Shown: positions 7,398-13,825 of the stretch, piece after piece
Layout of the letters: every line of letters starts with the position of its first letter
Numbering within the stretch: the first letter of the stretch is position 1
Assembly: GCA_052144935.1 (NCBI GenBank)
Contig: JBKQPR010000222.1
Location: 1 to 35,017 of the forward strand
From: JOPF133 sp052144935
Lineage (GTDB): Bacteria; Acidobacteriota; Terriglobia; Bryobacterales; Bryobacteraceae
Reading direction: 5' to 3'
DNA: 35,017 bases
Position numbers and translations under genes: made by a program
The notes under the pieces: model-generated
Seen by the model: the letters and a program-made list of their open reading frames with translations, nothing else
The model's database searches: none
Told to the model about the DNA's origin: nothing

Positions 7398-7457
7398 ACC
7401 GCTCGCTTTGTTCGCGGCTCCGACCGGCCCTCAGAGCCGCGACCGTCAGGGAGCGGT
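7398..7457. repeat. Inverted pair of GAGCCGCGACCG-type repeats between convergent genes
   Basis: The right arm (7434-7457) is a standard repeat unit. The left arm (7398-7420) is an imperfect reverse copy starting ACCGCTCGCTTTG and ending GCGGCTC. Together they can fold into a long stem around a 13-nt loop. They lie in the gap between the ROK gene (+) and the ABC/TIGR03435 remnant (-), where a bidirectional terminator would be expected, but no T-tracts are present. Confidence 0.7.
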
Positions 7458-7480
7458 TGCCGCCTTCTCAGGCGGCTGGC

Positions 7481-7876
7481 TTAATTCTGCGTCGGCTTCT
7501 CCACGTGGTCGATCACCAGGAACTCCACCGGCCCCTTCTCCGGCGCCAGCTTCAACCCGAGCTGTTCCTGTAAGGCGGCGAAGATGGTGGGCCCCGCCGG
7601 GTCGCCGGGCGGATCCGGATTGCCCGCATCTCCCCCGCGGCCCGGACCGCCGCGCAGGGCCGCGTCGGGCGCGAACTCCAGATGGAAAGTGAACCTGCCC
7701 GCCATCCCGGTTTTGTCGACCACCTTGCGATCCACCTGGCCGGAAAGCCGCGTAGTTTTGCCTGCGCCATTGGCGCCGATCAGCGCGTATGCGCTTCCCT
7801 CGGGGACCGAAAAGCTCAACCCTCGCAGCGCTTCATGACGCCCGAACTTCTTCCATAAGTCCTCCGCGCGAATCAT
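7481..7876 (-). pseudogene. Chimeric remnant: ABC ATPase N-terminus fused to TIGR03435 C-terminus
   Basis: A 131-aa open frame joins two unrelated families. Residues 1-42 are a normal ABC-ATPase start (MIRAEDLWKKFGRHEALRGL, then Walker A GANGAGKTT at 34-42). From residue 44 the sequence is the C-terminus of the Solibacter TIGR03435 family: LSGQVDRKVVDKTGM, FTFHLEFAPD, FAALQEQLGLKL, VEFLVIDHVEKP. The Q-loop, signature motif and Walker B of the ATPase are missing. The junction lies near 7745-7752. The ATG overlaps the regulator's stop as ATGA, as expected for the original GntR-ABC operon. The simplest explanation is a deletion that fused an ABC gene to a downstream TIGR03435 gene. It is unlikely to be a working ATPase. 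Confidence 0.8.
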
Positions 7877-8274
7877 TTTCGACTTACCTCCCACTGCTTC
7901 CCGATCTTGGCCCAACGGGCTTCCACCGCCTGCACGACGTCCGATAGCTCCAGCCCCACCCGCCTGGCCTCCACCACCAGTTGCTCCACTTCCTTCTGCA
8001 GAAGCCGCTTCCTCTCGCCGGCGCGCGCCACCGGCAAATCCGCCACCACCGTCCCGATTCCCGGAAGCACTTCGAGCAGTTTCTCCTGGATCAGGTATTG
8101 AATCGCCTTGTGCGCCGTATTGGGGTGAATCTTCAGCTCGGCCGCCAGTGTGCGCACCGAAGGAAACGCCCGTCCCGCTGGAAACTCTCCGCTGATGATG
8201 GCCTTCTTGGCCGCGAATACCACCTGGTCGAAGATAGGTTCGCCGGGCCGGATCTCGAACCGGAAAGGTGTCAC
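7873..8274 (-). CDS. GntR-family regulator, YtrA type
   Basis: This 133-aa protein has an N-terminal winged helix-turn-helix (EPIFDQVVFAAKKAIISGEF, PSVRTLAAELKIHPNTAHKA, LEVLPGIGTVV) and only a short helical C-terminus, the YtrA subclass that normally controls an adjacent ABC transporter. GTG 8274 was chosen because FRFEIRPGEPIFDQ is the usual beginning. Codons further upstream are in frame but unlike the family. A TTGACA-N17-CACATT promoter sits just upstream, ending 6 nt before the GTG. A 9-bp inverted repeat overlaps the -10 box and start codon, so autorepression is likely. Its transporter partner is reduced to a fragment, so the regulator may have lost its target. Confidence 0.88.
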   Translation of the reverse strand: MTPFRFEIRPGEPIFDQVVFAAKKAIISGEFPAGRAFPSVRTLAAELKIHPNTAHKAIQYLIQEKLLEVLPGIGTVVADLPVARAGERKRLLQKEVEQLVVEARRVGLELSDVVQAVEARWAKIGKQWEVSRK

Positions 8275-8309
8275 ATCGCCAATGTGACACAGGCGCCCGC
8301 GCCTGTCAA
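8268..8309 (-). promoter_or_regulatory. gntR promoter with overlapping palindromic operator
   Basis: On the minus strand TTGACA (8309-8304) and CACATT (8286-8281) are 17 nt apart, and the start codon begins 6 nt after the -10 box. GTGTCACAT (8268-8276) and ATGTGACAC (8282-8290) form a perfect 9-bp inverted repeat with a 5-nt centre that covers the -10 box and start. A second palindrome (ACAGGCG 8289-8295 with CGCCTGT 8300-8306) fills the spacer. Confidence 0.65.
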
Positions 8310-8365
8310 GCGCCAATTGGTTGCCGATGATCCAGCCGGGACCGGGGGCGCTATACTTGAAGTCG

Positions 8366-8668
8366 ATGGAAACCGTGACCGAGATCGACATAGGCAGCCT
8401 GATCTGCCGGAGTCCCCATATTCGCGGCGGCCGGCCACGCATTGCTGGAACAGGCGTCTCCGTTCGCACAATTGCTGTGTTGCATAACATGGGCCGGATT
8501 CCAGAGGAAATCGTTCATAGTTACCCCCACTTGTCGCTGGGGCAGGTTCATGCGGCCCTTGCCTATTACTACGCCAACAAGGCCGCAGTCGACCGGGACC
8601 TCGAAGCCGAGGCGCAGGCGGAAGAGGCCCTCGCAAAGCAGTATCCCCGCGATGATCGGCATCCGTGA
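8366..8668 (+). CDS. DUF433 protein, putative antitoxin
   Basis: A 100-aa protein with the DUF433 helix-turn-helix pattern: IDIGSLICRSPHIRGGRPRI, AGTGVSVRTIAVLHNMG, PEEIVHSYPHLSLGQVHAAL and a YYYANKAAVD helix. DUF433 proteins usually precede a DUF5615 PIN-like gene and are predicted antitoxins that bind their own promoter. ATG 8366 follows a -10-like TATACT (8352-8357) by 8 nt, with no Shine-Dalgarno. It is divergent from gntR, whose promoter lies less than 60 nt away. The stop overlaps the next start by 4 nt (GTGA). Confidence 0.88.
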   Translation: METVTEIDIGSLICRSPHIRGGRPRIAGTGVSVRTIAVLHNMGRIPEEIVHSYPHLSLGQVHAALAYYYANKAAVDRDLEAEAQAEEALAKQYPRDDRHP

Positions 8669-9033
8669 GCCAAATCGACCTATACCTGGATGCGGACGCG
8701 ATGGCCGCCCCTCTAGTCGCCGCCCTTCGCTCTCGCGGTGTCACCGCGATTACGTCTCTCGAAGCTGGCCTCGCTGAAGACTCGGACGAGGAACAGTTGG
8801 CCTATGCCACGGCGCATGAGTGCGTCCTCTACACCTTCAACGTCCGCGATTTCCAGCGGATTCACACGGAATGGATGGTCGCCGGGCGAGACCATGCCGG
8901 CATGATTCTGGCCCAGCAACAGCGGTTCACCGTCGGCGAACAGTTGCGCCGCATCTTGTGTCTGCGTGCGGCCACCACCGCCGCGAGTATGCGGAACCGA
9001 GTCGAATTCCTCGGCAATTGGGGCCGGCCATAG
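8665..9033 (+). CDS. DUF5615 PIN-like protein, putative toxin
   Basis: The 122-aa protein (GTG start) carries the acidic positions of the PIN-like DUF5615 family: IDLYLDADAMAAPL near residues 4-17, EDSDEEQLAYATAHECVLYTFNVRDF in the middle (acidic D-E-E cluster, then NVRDF), and GRDHAGMIL. These enzymes are thought to be metal-dependent RNases paired with DUF433 antitoxins. All expected acidic residues seem present. It overlaps the DUF433 gene by 4 nt, so both are made from one transcript. The toxic activity is inferred from the family, not visible in the sequence. Confidence 0.85.
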   Translation: MSQIDLYLDADAMAAPLVAALRSRGVTAITSLEAGLAEDSDEEQLAYATAHECVLYTFNVRDFQRIHTEWMVAGRDHAGMILAQQQRFTVGEQLRRILCLRAATTAASMRNRVEFLGNWGRP

Positions 9034-9094
9034 GCACCATGTGGTTCGGGCAACCGGCCGGTTGCCTGCCGGGGAGCGCCGCGTTCCCGCCCCT

Positions 9095-9151
9095 CCTAAA
9101 TATTTAGTTGACAGATTCCTTTCCCGTGATGCATAATCCTAATTGTTTAGG
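9095..9151 (+). promoter_or_regulatory. blaI promoter flanked by two CTAA/TTAG operators
   Basis: TTGACA (9108-9113) and CATAAT (9132-9137) are 18 nt apart. CTAAATATTTAG (9096-9107), a perfect 12-bp palindrome, ends right before the -35 box. CCTAATTGTTTAGG (9138-9151; CCTAA and TTAGG arms) begins right after the -10 box and runs into the Shine-Dalgarno. The palindrome centres are 43 bp apart, about four helical turns. BlaI-type repressors bind such paired dyads as dimers. Confidence 0.75.
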
Positions 9152-9159
9152 AGGATACG

Positions 9160-9561
9160 TTGCCCGGAAGGAAAAATCCCAAGCAGGCCCTCACCCCGCT
9201 GGAGCTGGAAATCATGAACGTTCTGTGGGAAACCGGACCCGCCAACGTTCAGACGGTCCAGGCCCATGTCAAAGGCCGCGAGCTGGCCTATACCACCGTG
9301 CAGACCATGCTGAACATCCTCGACCGCAAGGGCAAGGTCAAACGCAAGTTGAAGGACCGCGCCTATGTGTATCGCGCGGTCCTCAGCCGTCAGAAAGCCG
9401 TTACGCAGGCGGTCGGCGACGTGCTCGACCGTTTTTTTGGAGGCTCGGCCGATTCGCTCGTGCTGAACCTGGTGGAAACCCGCTACTTGACCCCGGAGAA
9501 ACTCGCGCAGATCCAGAAGCTGCTGGGGCGCCCGCGGGAGGAAGAACATGGAAACGATTAG
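9160..9561 (+). CDS. BlaI/MecI/CopY-family transcriptional repressor
   Basis: This 133-aa repressor has the family's winged helix: LTPLELEIMNVLWETGP, NVQTVQAHVKGRELAYTTVQTMLNIL, and the wing GKVKRKLKDRAYVYRAV. A C-terminal dimerisation helix region follows (LVLNLVETRYLTPEKLAQIQKLL). The repressor is normally released by proteolysis triggered by a BlaR1-type sensor, and that gene follows with a 14-nt overlap. The TTG start at 9160 is supported by a perfect AGGAGG (9149-9154) 5 nt upstream. Two palindromes around the promoter are probable autoregulatory operators. In Acidobacteria such pairs are numerous and need not involve beta-lactams. Confidence 0.93.
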   Translation: MPGRKNPKQALTPLELEIMNVLWETGPANVQTVQAHVKGRELAYTTVQTMLNILDRKGKVKRKLKDRAYVYRAVLSRQKAVTQAVGDVLDRFFGGSADSLVLNLVETRYLTPEKLAQIQKLLGRPREEEHGND

Positions 9562-11680
9562 CCGCTCGCTGCTTACTTTTTTCGTCAATTCCCTCTGGCA
9601 GATTCCGCTGGCCGCCGCCGTGGCCGCGCTGGTCTGCCGGTTCATGCGCCAGGGCCCCGCGAGGCACCGGCACGCCGTCTGGGTGACGGCCCTCGCGGCC
9701 GCGCTCCTGCTGCCGCTGTCCAGCGTTCGCACCGCGGCGCCATCCGATACCCCGCAGTTCCCGCCCTCGCTCGCCGCGCAGGCGCCAGTCGCCGCGCCTT
9801 CCGCGCCGCACCAGCCCGCCCAGGCGCCACCCGCGGTTTCGCCGGCGCCGGCTCCCCGGACCATCTCCATCGCCCGAACCACCGCGGCCGTCTTGCTGGG
9901 CGCTTGGTTTCTGTTTGTGCTTTTCGGCTTCGCCCGGCTGGTCTGGGCATCCATCCGCACGGTCGGAATCCGCCGCGCGGCGCACGCCGGCGAAATCCCG
10001 CTGCGGCTCGATCGCGTGCGGAGCCGCTGCCAGGAAGCCTTTGGCCTCGACGGCGTGGAGCTTCTTTTTTCGTCGAACATTTCCGGCCCGGTGGCCGCCG
10101 GGAGCACCATCATCCTTCCGGAATCCCTGCTCGCCGAGACCTCCGAGGACGTGCTCACCACCGCCATCGGCCACGAAATGGCGCACATCGCCCGGCGCGA
10201 TTTCGCCTGCAATCTTCTCTACGAGCTGCTGCTCTTGCCGGTCGGCTTTCATCCGGCCGCCTGGCTGATCCGCCGCGGCATCGAGCGCACCCGCGAAATG
10301 GCTTGCGACGAGCTGGTCACCCAACGGCTGATGGACGCCGGCGTCTATGCCCGGTCCATCATGAGCATCGCCACCGCCATGACAGCGCTGCCGCGGCCCG
10401 GCTACACGCTCGGCGTATTCGATGGCGATATCCTCGAAGAGCGCATCCGGCGCCTCGTCGAACGGCCCGCCGCTAACCTCCAGCGCGCGCGCCTGCTGCT
10501 GGCCGGTGGCCTTGCGGCGCTGGCGCTGTGCGCGGTGGCCGCCTCCACCCTGGCGCTCACCGCCCGCGCCCAAGGCGCCGCCGGCGACATGATGAAACAA
10601 GGGCAAGCCGCCTACGATCGCGGCGATTACAAAACCGCGGCCGCGCAGTTCGAAGCCGCCGTAAGGTTCGAGCCGGACAATCTCGAAGCCAAGCTGCTGC
10701 TGGCCAAGTCGCTGTTGCAGCAATACATCCCCGGGACTGATCCCGCCAACCCGTTTGCGGCCGGCGCGCGGCAACAATTACTGGAAGTGCTGGCGCGCGA
10801 CGCCGGCAACAAGCAGGCCATCGAAAACATGATGATTCTGGCCACCAACACCAGGCAGTTTGCGGAGGCCCACCAGTGGGCGCAGAAGGCTATCCAGGCA
10901 GATTCCACGCTCACAGACGCCTATTATACGGCGGGTTTCCTCGATTGGAGTATGACCTATCCCGACTACGCCGGCGCGCGGATGGCCGCCGGCATGCAGC
11001 CTCAGGATCCCGGCATCATTCCCGATGCCGGCCTCCGCCAGAATGTCCGCACGCAGCACGGCGCCCAAATCGAGGACGGCCTCCGCATGTTGCGGACCGC
11101 CCTGCAGCTCAATCCCGACTATTCCGATGCCATGGCCTACATGAACCTGCTCTATCGCATTAAGGCCGGTATCGTCGACACCCCGGCGGAATCCGCCGAG
11201 CTGATCAGTCAAGCCGACGACTGGGTAGGGAAGGCGCTGGACGCGAAACGCAAGAACGCGCAGAGTGCCCAACTGGCGGGGCGGCCGGCGAACAGGAATC
11301 CTACTGCTTCCGAACCAATCGTGCCGCCCCCACCACCTCCTCCCCCGCCGCCGCCCCCAGGTTTTGCTGCGCTCGCTGCCGGCGCGCCGCCGAACAGTAT
11401 CCGGGTCGAAGGATCCGTACAACAAGCGATGCTGTTGAGCCAGACGCCGCCCGTCTATCCTCCCCAAGCGCAACAGGCCGGAGTTACCGGGACCGTGCGC
11501 CTCGGGGTGGTGATCGGCAAGGACGGCACAGTTCAGAACATCCAGGTCATCAGCGGGCATCCGCTGCTGGTGGCGGCCGCCATGCAAGCGGTCCAAAAAT
11601 GGACCTACAAGCCGACCCTGCTGAACGGCCAACCGGTGGAAGTGGTGACCTCGGTGAACGTGACCTTCGCGGCGCAGTAG
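9548..11680 (+). CDS. BlaR1-type M56 peptidase fused to TPR and TonB C-terminal domains
   Basis: This 710-aa inner-membrane protein joins three modules. Residues 1-340 are an M56 sensor peptidase with membrane segments near 13-32, 43-60, 112-134 and 313-338, the zinc motif H209-ExxH-213 (GHEMAHIARRD) and E250-MACDE-254. Residues 349-570 contain TPR-like repeats (QGQAAYDRGDYKTAAAQFEAA and following). A run of 12 prolines (593-604) leads to a TonB C-terminal domain (615-710; PPVYPPQAQQAGVTGTVRL, VQKWTYKPTLLNGQPVEV). There is no penicillin-binding domain, so the signal is not a beta-lactam by this protein alone. It is coupled to blaI by overlap and should cleave that repressor. The TonB part may link sensing to outer-membrane transport. 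Confidence 0.9.
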   Translation: METISRSLLTFFVNSLWQIPLAAAVAALVCRFMRQGPARHRHAVWVTALAAALLLPLSSVRTAAPSDTPQFPPSLAAQAPVAAPSAPHQPAQAPPAVSPAPAPRTISIARTTAAVLLGAWFLFVLFGFARLVWASIRTVGIRRAAHAGEIPLRLDRVRSRCQEAFGLDGVELLFSSNISGPVAAGSTIILPESLLAETSEDVLTTAIGHEMAHIARRDFACNLLYELLLLPVGFHPAAWLIRRGIERTREMACDELVTQRLMDAGVYARSIMSIATAMTALPRPGYTLGVFDGDILEERIRRLVERPAANLQRARLLLAGGLAALALCAVAASTLALTARAQGAAGDMMKQGQAAYDRGDYKTAAAQFEAAVRFEPDNLEAKLLLAKSLLQQYIPGTDPANPFAAGARQQLLEVLARDAGNKQAIENMMILATNTRQFAEAHQWAQKAIQADSTLTDAYYTAGFLDWSMTYPDYAGARMAAGMQPQDPGIIPDAGLRQNVRTQHGAQIEDGLRMLRTALQLNPDYSDAMAYMNLLYRIKAGIVDTPAESAELISQADDWVGKALDAKRKNAQSAQLAGRPANRNPTASEPIVPPPPPPPPPPPPGFAALAAGAPPNSIRVEGSVQQAMLLSQTPPVYPPQAQQAGVTGTVRLGVVIGKDGTVQNIQVISGHPLLVAAAMQAVQKWTYKPTLLNGQPVEVVTSVNVTFAAQ

Positions 11681-11689
11681 CAGCGTCCT

Positions 11690-11789
11690 CACCGCAGAGA
11701 CGCGGAGGCAACGGAGGAAGCGCGGAGAAAACCAATTCTCCTCTTGCCTTTCTCCGCGCTTCCTCAGTTCTCTCCGCGTCTCCGCGGTG
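11690..11789. repeat. 100-nt hairpin repeat between convergent genes
   Basis: The outer arms are 11690-11707 and 11772-11789 (CACCGCAGAGACGCGGAG against its reverse complement, one mismatch). The inner arms, 11714-11730 and 11749-11765 (core GAGGAAGCGCGGAGAAA), pair perfectly. The ACCGCAGAGACGCGGAG type recurs in many GC-rich bacterial genomes. It separates blaR1 (+) from the GH97 gene (-) and could stop transcription from both sides, although it looks like a mobile palindrome rather than a classical terminator. Confidence 0.85.
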
Positions 11790-11806
11790 AATGGATGGCG
11801 CCCGCC

Positions 11807-13765
11807 TCACTGCGCAGGCCGTATCCGAATCGCCTGCCCACCCCCGGGCGCCATCTTGACGTGCAATAAAGTGGACGCGTTCACGCGCTTCTCTTCGCGC
11901 ACCGTGTGCTTGGGGTTCTCCGCGGCGTCCGGCGCATCCGAGTAGATCTCGGCGATGAAGTCGCCGTGCCCCAGAAACTCCAGCGGCACATCGATCTCGC
12001 TGGGGCGCCATCCGGTGAGGTTTCCCACGAACCACTCCCGGCCGTGGCGCCGCGCCACCGAGATCCACTCGCCCGGCCGGCCGCTCACCACGTGGGTTTC
12101 GTCCCACACCGTGGGCACCGCGCGGATGTACTCCAGCTCCGGCTGGCCTTTGTAGTTCTCCGGGTAATCGGACACCATCTGGAAGGCGCTCTCGAAGACC
12201 GCGTAGAGCGCCAGCGCGTGCGCCCGCGTGCCCTGCACCATGGGCTGGCGGTTGCGCGGCTCGAACTGGTCGCGGGTCGCGTTGTTGAATCCGCCGGGCG
12301 TGTAGTCCATGGGCCCCGCCAACATGCGCGTGAAGGGCAGCGTCACGTTGTGGTCGGGCGTGACGCGCGCGCTCCACTTGTTATATTCCGCGCCCATCAC
12401 CCCCTCGCGCGTCAGCAGGTTGGGCCAGGTGCGCCGCAGGCCATCGGGCTTGTAGGCGCCGTGAAAGTCGATCATCAGGTGGTGCTGGGCGGCCTTCTCC
12501 ACCACGCGGTGATAGAAGTTGACCATCCACTGGTCGTCGCGATTCATGAAGTCGATCTTCACTCCCGCTATGCCCCACTTTTCGAATAGCGGGAAGGCCT
12601 CGTCCATCTGCCCCGAGATATCGGTCCAGTGAGCCCACAGCCACACGCCGACGTTTTTCGATTTGGCATGCGCCAGGATGGCTGGCATGTCGATGTTGGC
12701 GCTGGTGCGTGTGAGGTCGCTGCGCGAATCGTTGGGGCCCGAGCCGCGCGCCGCCCAACCGGCGTCGATGAGCATATACTCCAGGCCCGTCGAAGCCGAA
12801 AAATCGATGTAGTGGTTCATCGTGGCGGTGTTCATGCCGGGCCGGAAATCGACGCCCTCGGCATAGCTGCCGCTCCACCAGTCCCAGGCCGTCTTGCCGG
12901 GCTTGATCCACGACGTATCGGCGATCTTCGATGGCGGGTTGAGGTTGATCACGATGTTGGATTCGACCAGGCGCCCCGCCTCGCCGCCGATCATGAGGAC
13001 GCGCCACGGCGACCGCACCGGCGTGGCCGCACTGACCGCGATGCCGGGATCTTCGGCCGAAGGCGCCAGCTTCGAAAACAACGAGCGCGGCTCGCGACCG
13101 TTGTGCTGCAGATACATGCCGGCATAGTTGTCGATATCGGCCTCGGTGATGGCTACCCAGCCCACGCCGGGCAGTTCGGCGAGCAACGGCAGCGCCACCA
13201 GTTCCGCGGGGTGAATGGCGCTGAGGGGCAGATTGCGGTAGTTGTCCTCGTAGGCCGAGCGGAAGCCATCCAGAATCAGCGGCCAGGTAGTGGCGTCCTT
13301 GGCGAGTTGGAATTCGGTGCGCTCGCCGGTGAGCCGCAGCTCGGTCAGGATGTGTTGGTTCGGCACGATGTAGCGGAAGGCCGCGCCGTCATCGTACGCG
13401 CGCGCTTCGATGGTCAGCCTGCGGTTGGGCCCGCGGATCTCTTCCAGGTTCAAGGTGATCGTGTGACACACGTTGCGCACGGGATTGGACTTCCCGTGGG
13501 GCATGGTGTAGGTCTCGTCGACCGAGCCGGCCTTGTTGTCCACGATGCGCACGGCGGCGCCCAGCACCGGCTGGTCCTGGATCTCCAGCGCCAGAGTGGA
13601 GCGCGTGAACAGCGGCTTGCCATGGAAGCTGACTGAGTAGGCAAGCTGGCCGTTATCGGCGGTGAAGGAAAGCTCGATCGCGCCATCCGGAGACTTGACG
13701 CTGGATTGGGCGCCGGATTGAGCAAGGGCAATCGAAGGGATCAGAGCAAGCAGCAGCAGTCGCAT
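11807..13765 (-). CDS. Secreted glycoside hydrolase family 97 enzyme
   Basis: The 652-aa protein begins with a signal peptide (MRLLLLALIPSIALAQ). An N-terminal beta-sandwich (SPDGAIELSFTADNGQLAYSV) precedes the catalytic barrel with TAWDWWSG, LEYMLIDAGWA, VGVWLWAHW and GVKIDFMNRDDQ, then MIDFHGAYKPDGLRRTWPN and EYNKW. GH97 includes inverting alpha-glucosidases and retaining alpha-galactosidases. Here Asp405 in KIDFM occupies the site of the nucleophile in retaining members, so an alpha-galactosidase-like retaining enzyme is favoured. ATG 13765 lies 6 nt after a -10-like TAGTAT (minus strand, 13777-13772), suggesting a leaderless mRNA; GTG 13771 is in frame two codons upstream. The gene runs behind the kinase gene with a 60-nt gap. 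Confidence 0.92.
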   Translation of the reverse strand: MRLLLLALIPSIALAQSGAQSSVKSPDGAIELSFTADNGQLAYSVSFHGKPLFTRSTLALEIQDQPVLGAAVRIVDNKAGSVDETYTMPHGKSNPVRNVCHTITLNLEEIRGPNRRLTIEARAYDDGAAFRYIVPNQHILTELRLTGERTEFQLAKDATTWPLILDGFRSAYEDNYRNLPLSAIHPAELVALPLLAELPGVGWVAITEADIDNYAGMYLQHNGREPRSLFSKLAPSAEDPGIAVSAATPVRSPWRVLMIGGEAGRLVESNIVINLNPPSKIADTSWIKPGKTAWDWWSGSYAEGVDFRPGMNTATMNHYIDFSASTGLEYMLIDAGWAARGSGPNDSRSDLTRTSANIDMPAILAHAKSKNVGVWLWAHWTDISGQMDEAFPLFEKWGIAGVKIDFMNRDDQWMVNFYHRVVEKAAQHHLMIDFHGAYKPDGLRRTWPNLLTREGVMGAEYNKWSARVTPDHNVTLPFTRMLAGPMDYTPGGFNNATRDQFEPRNRQPMVQGTRAHALALYAVFESAFQMVSDYPENYKGQPELEYIRAVPTVWDETHVVSGRPGEWISVARRHGREWFVGNLTGWRPSEIDVPLEFLGHGDFIAEIYSDAPDAAENPKHTVREEKRVNASTLLHVKMAPGGGQAIRIRPAQ

Positions 13766-13825
13766 GAGCACATACTAGCAACCTGCGCGGGCGATGGCTG
13801 CGGCCGTCCGGCGGACCGCCCCACC

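Noticed and set aside
7399..7692. A plus-strand gene starting with a repeat-derived segment before the ABC remnant
   Set aside because: It overlaps the clearly homologous TIGR03435 tail on the other strand and contains only repeat translation and Pro/Arg-rich sequence.
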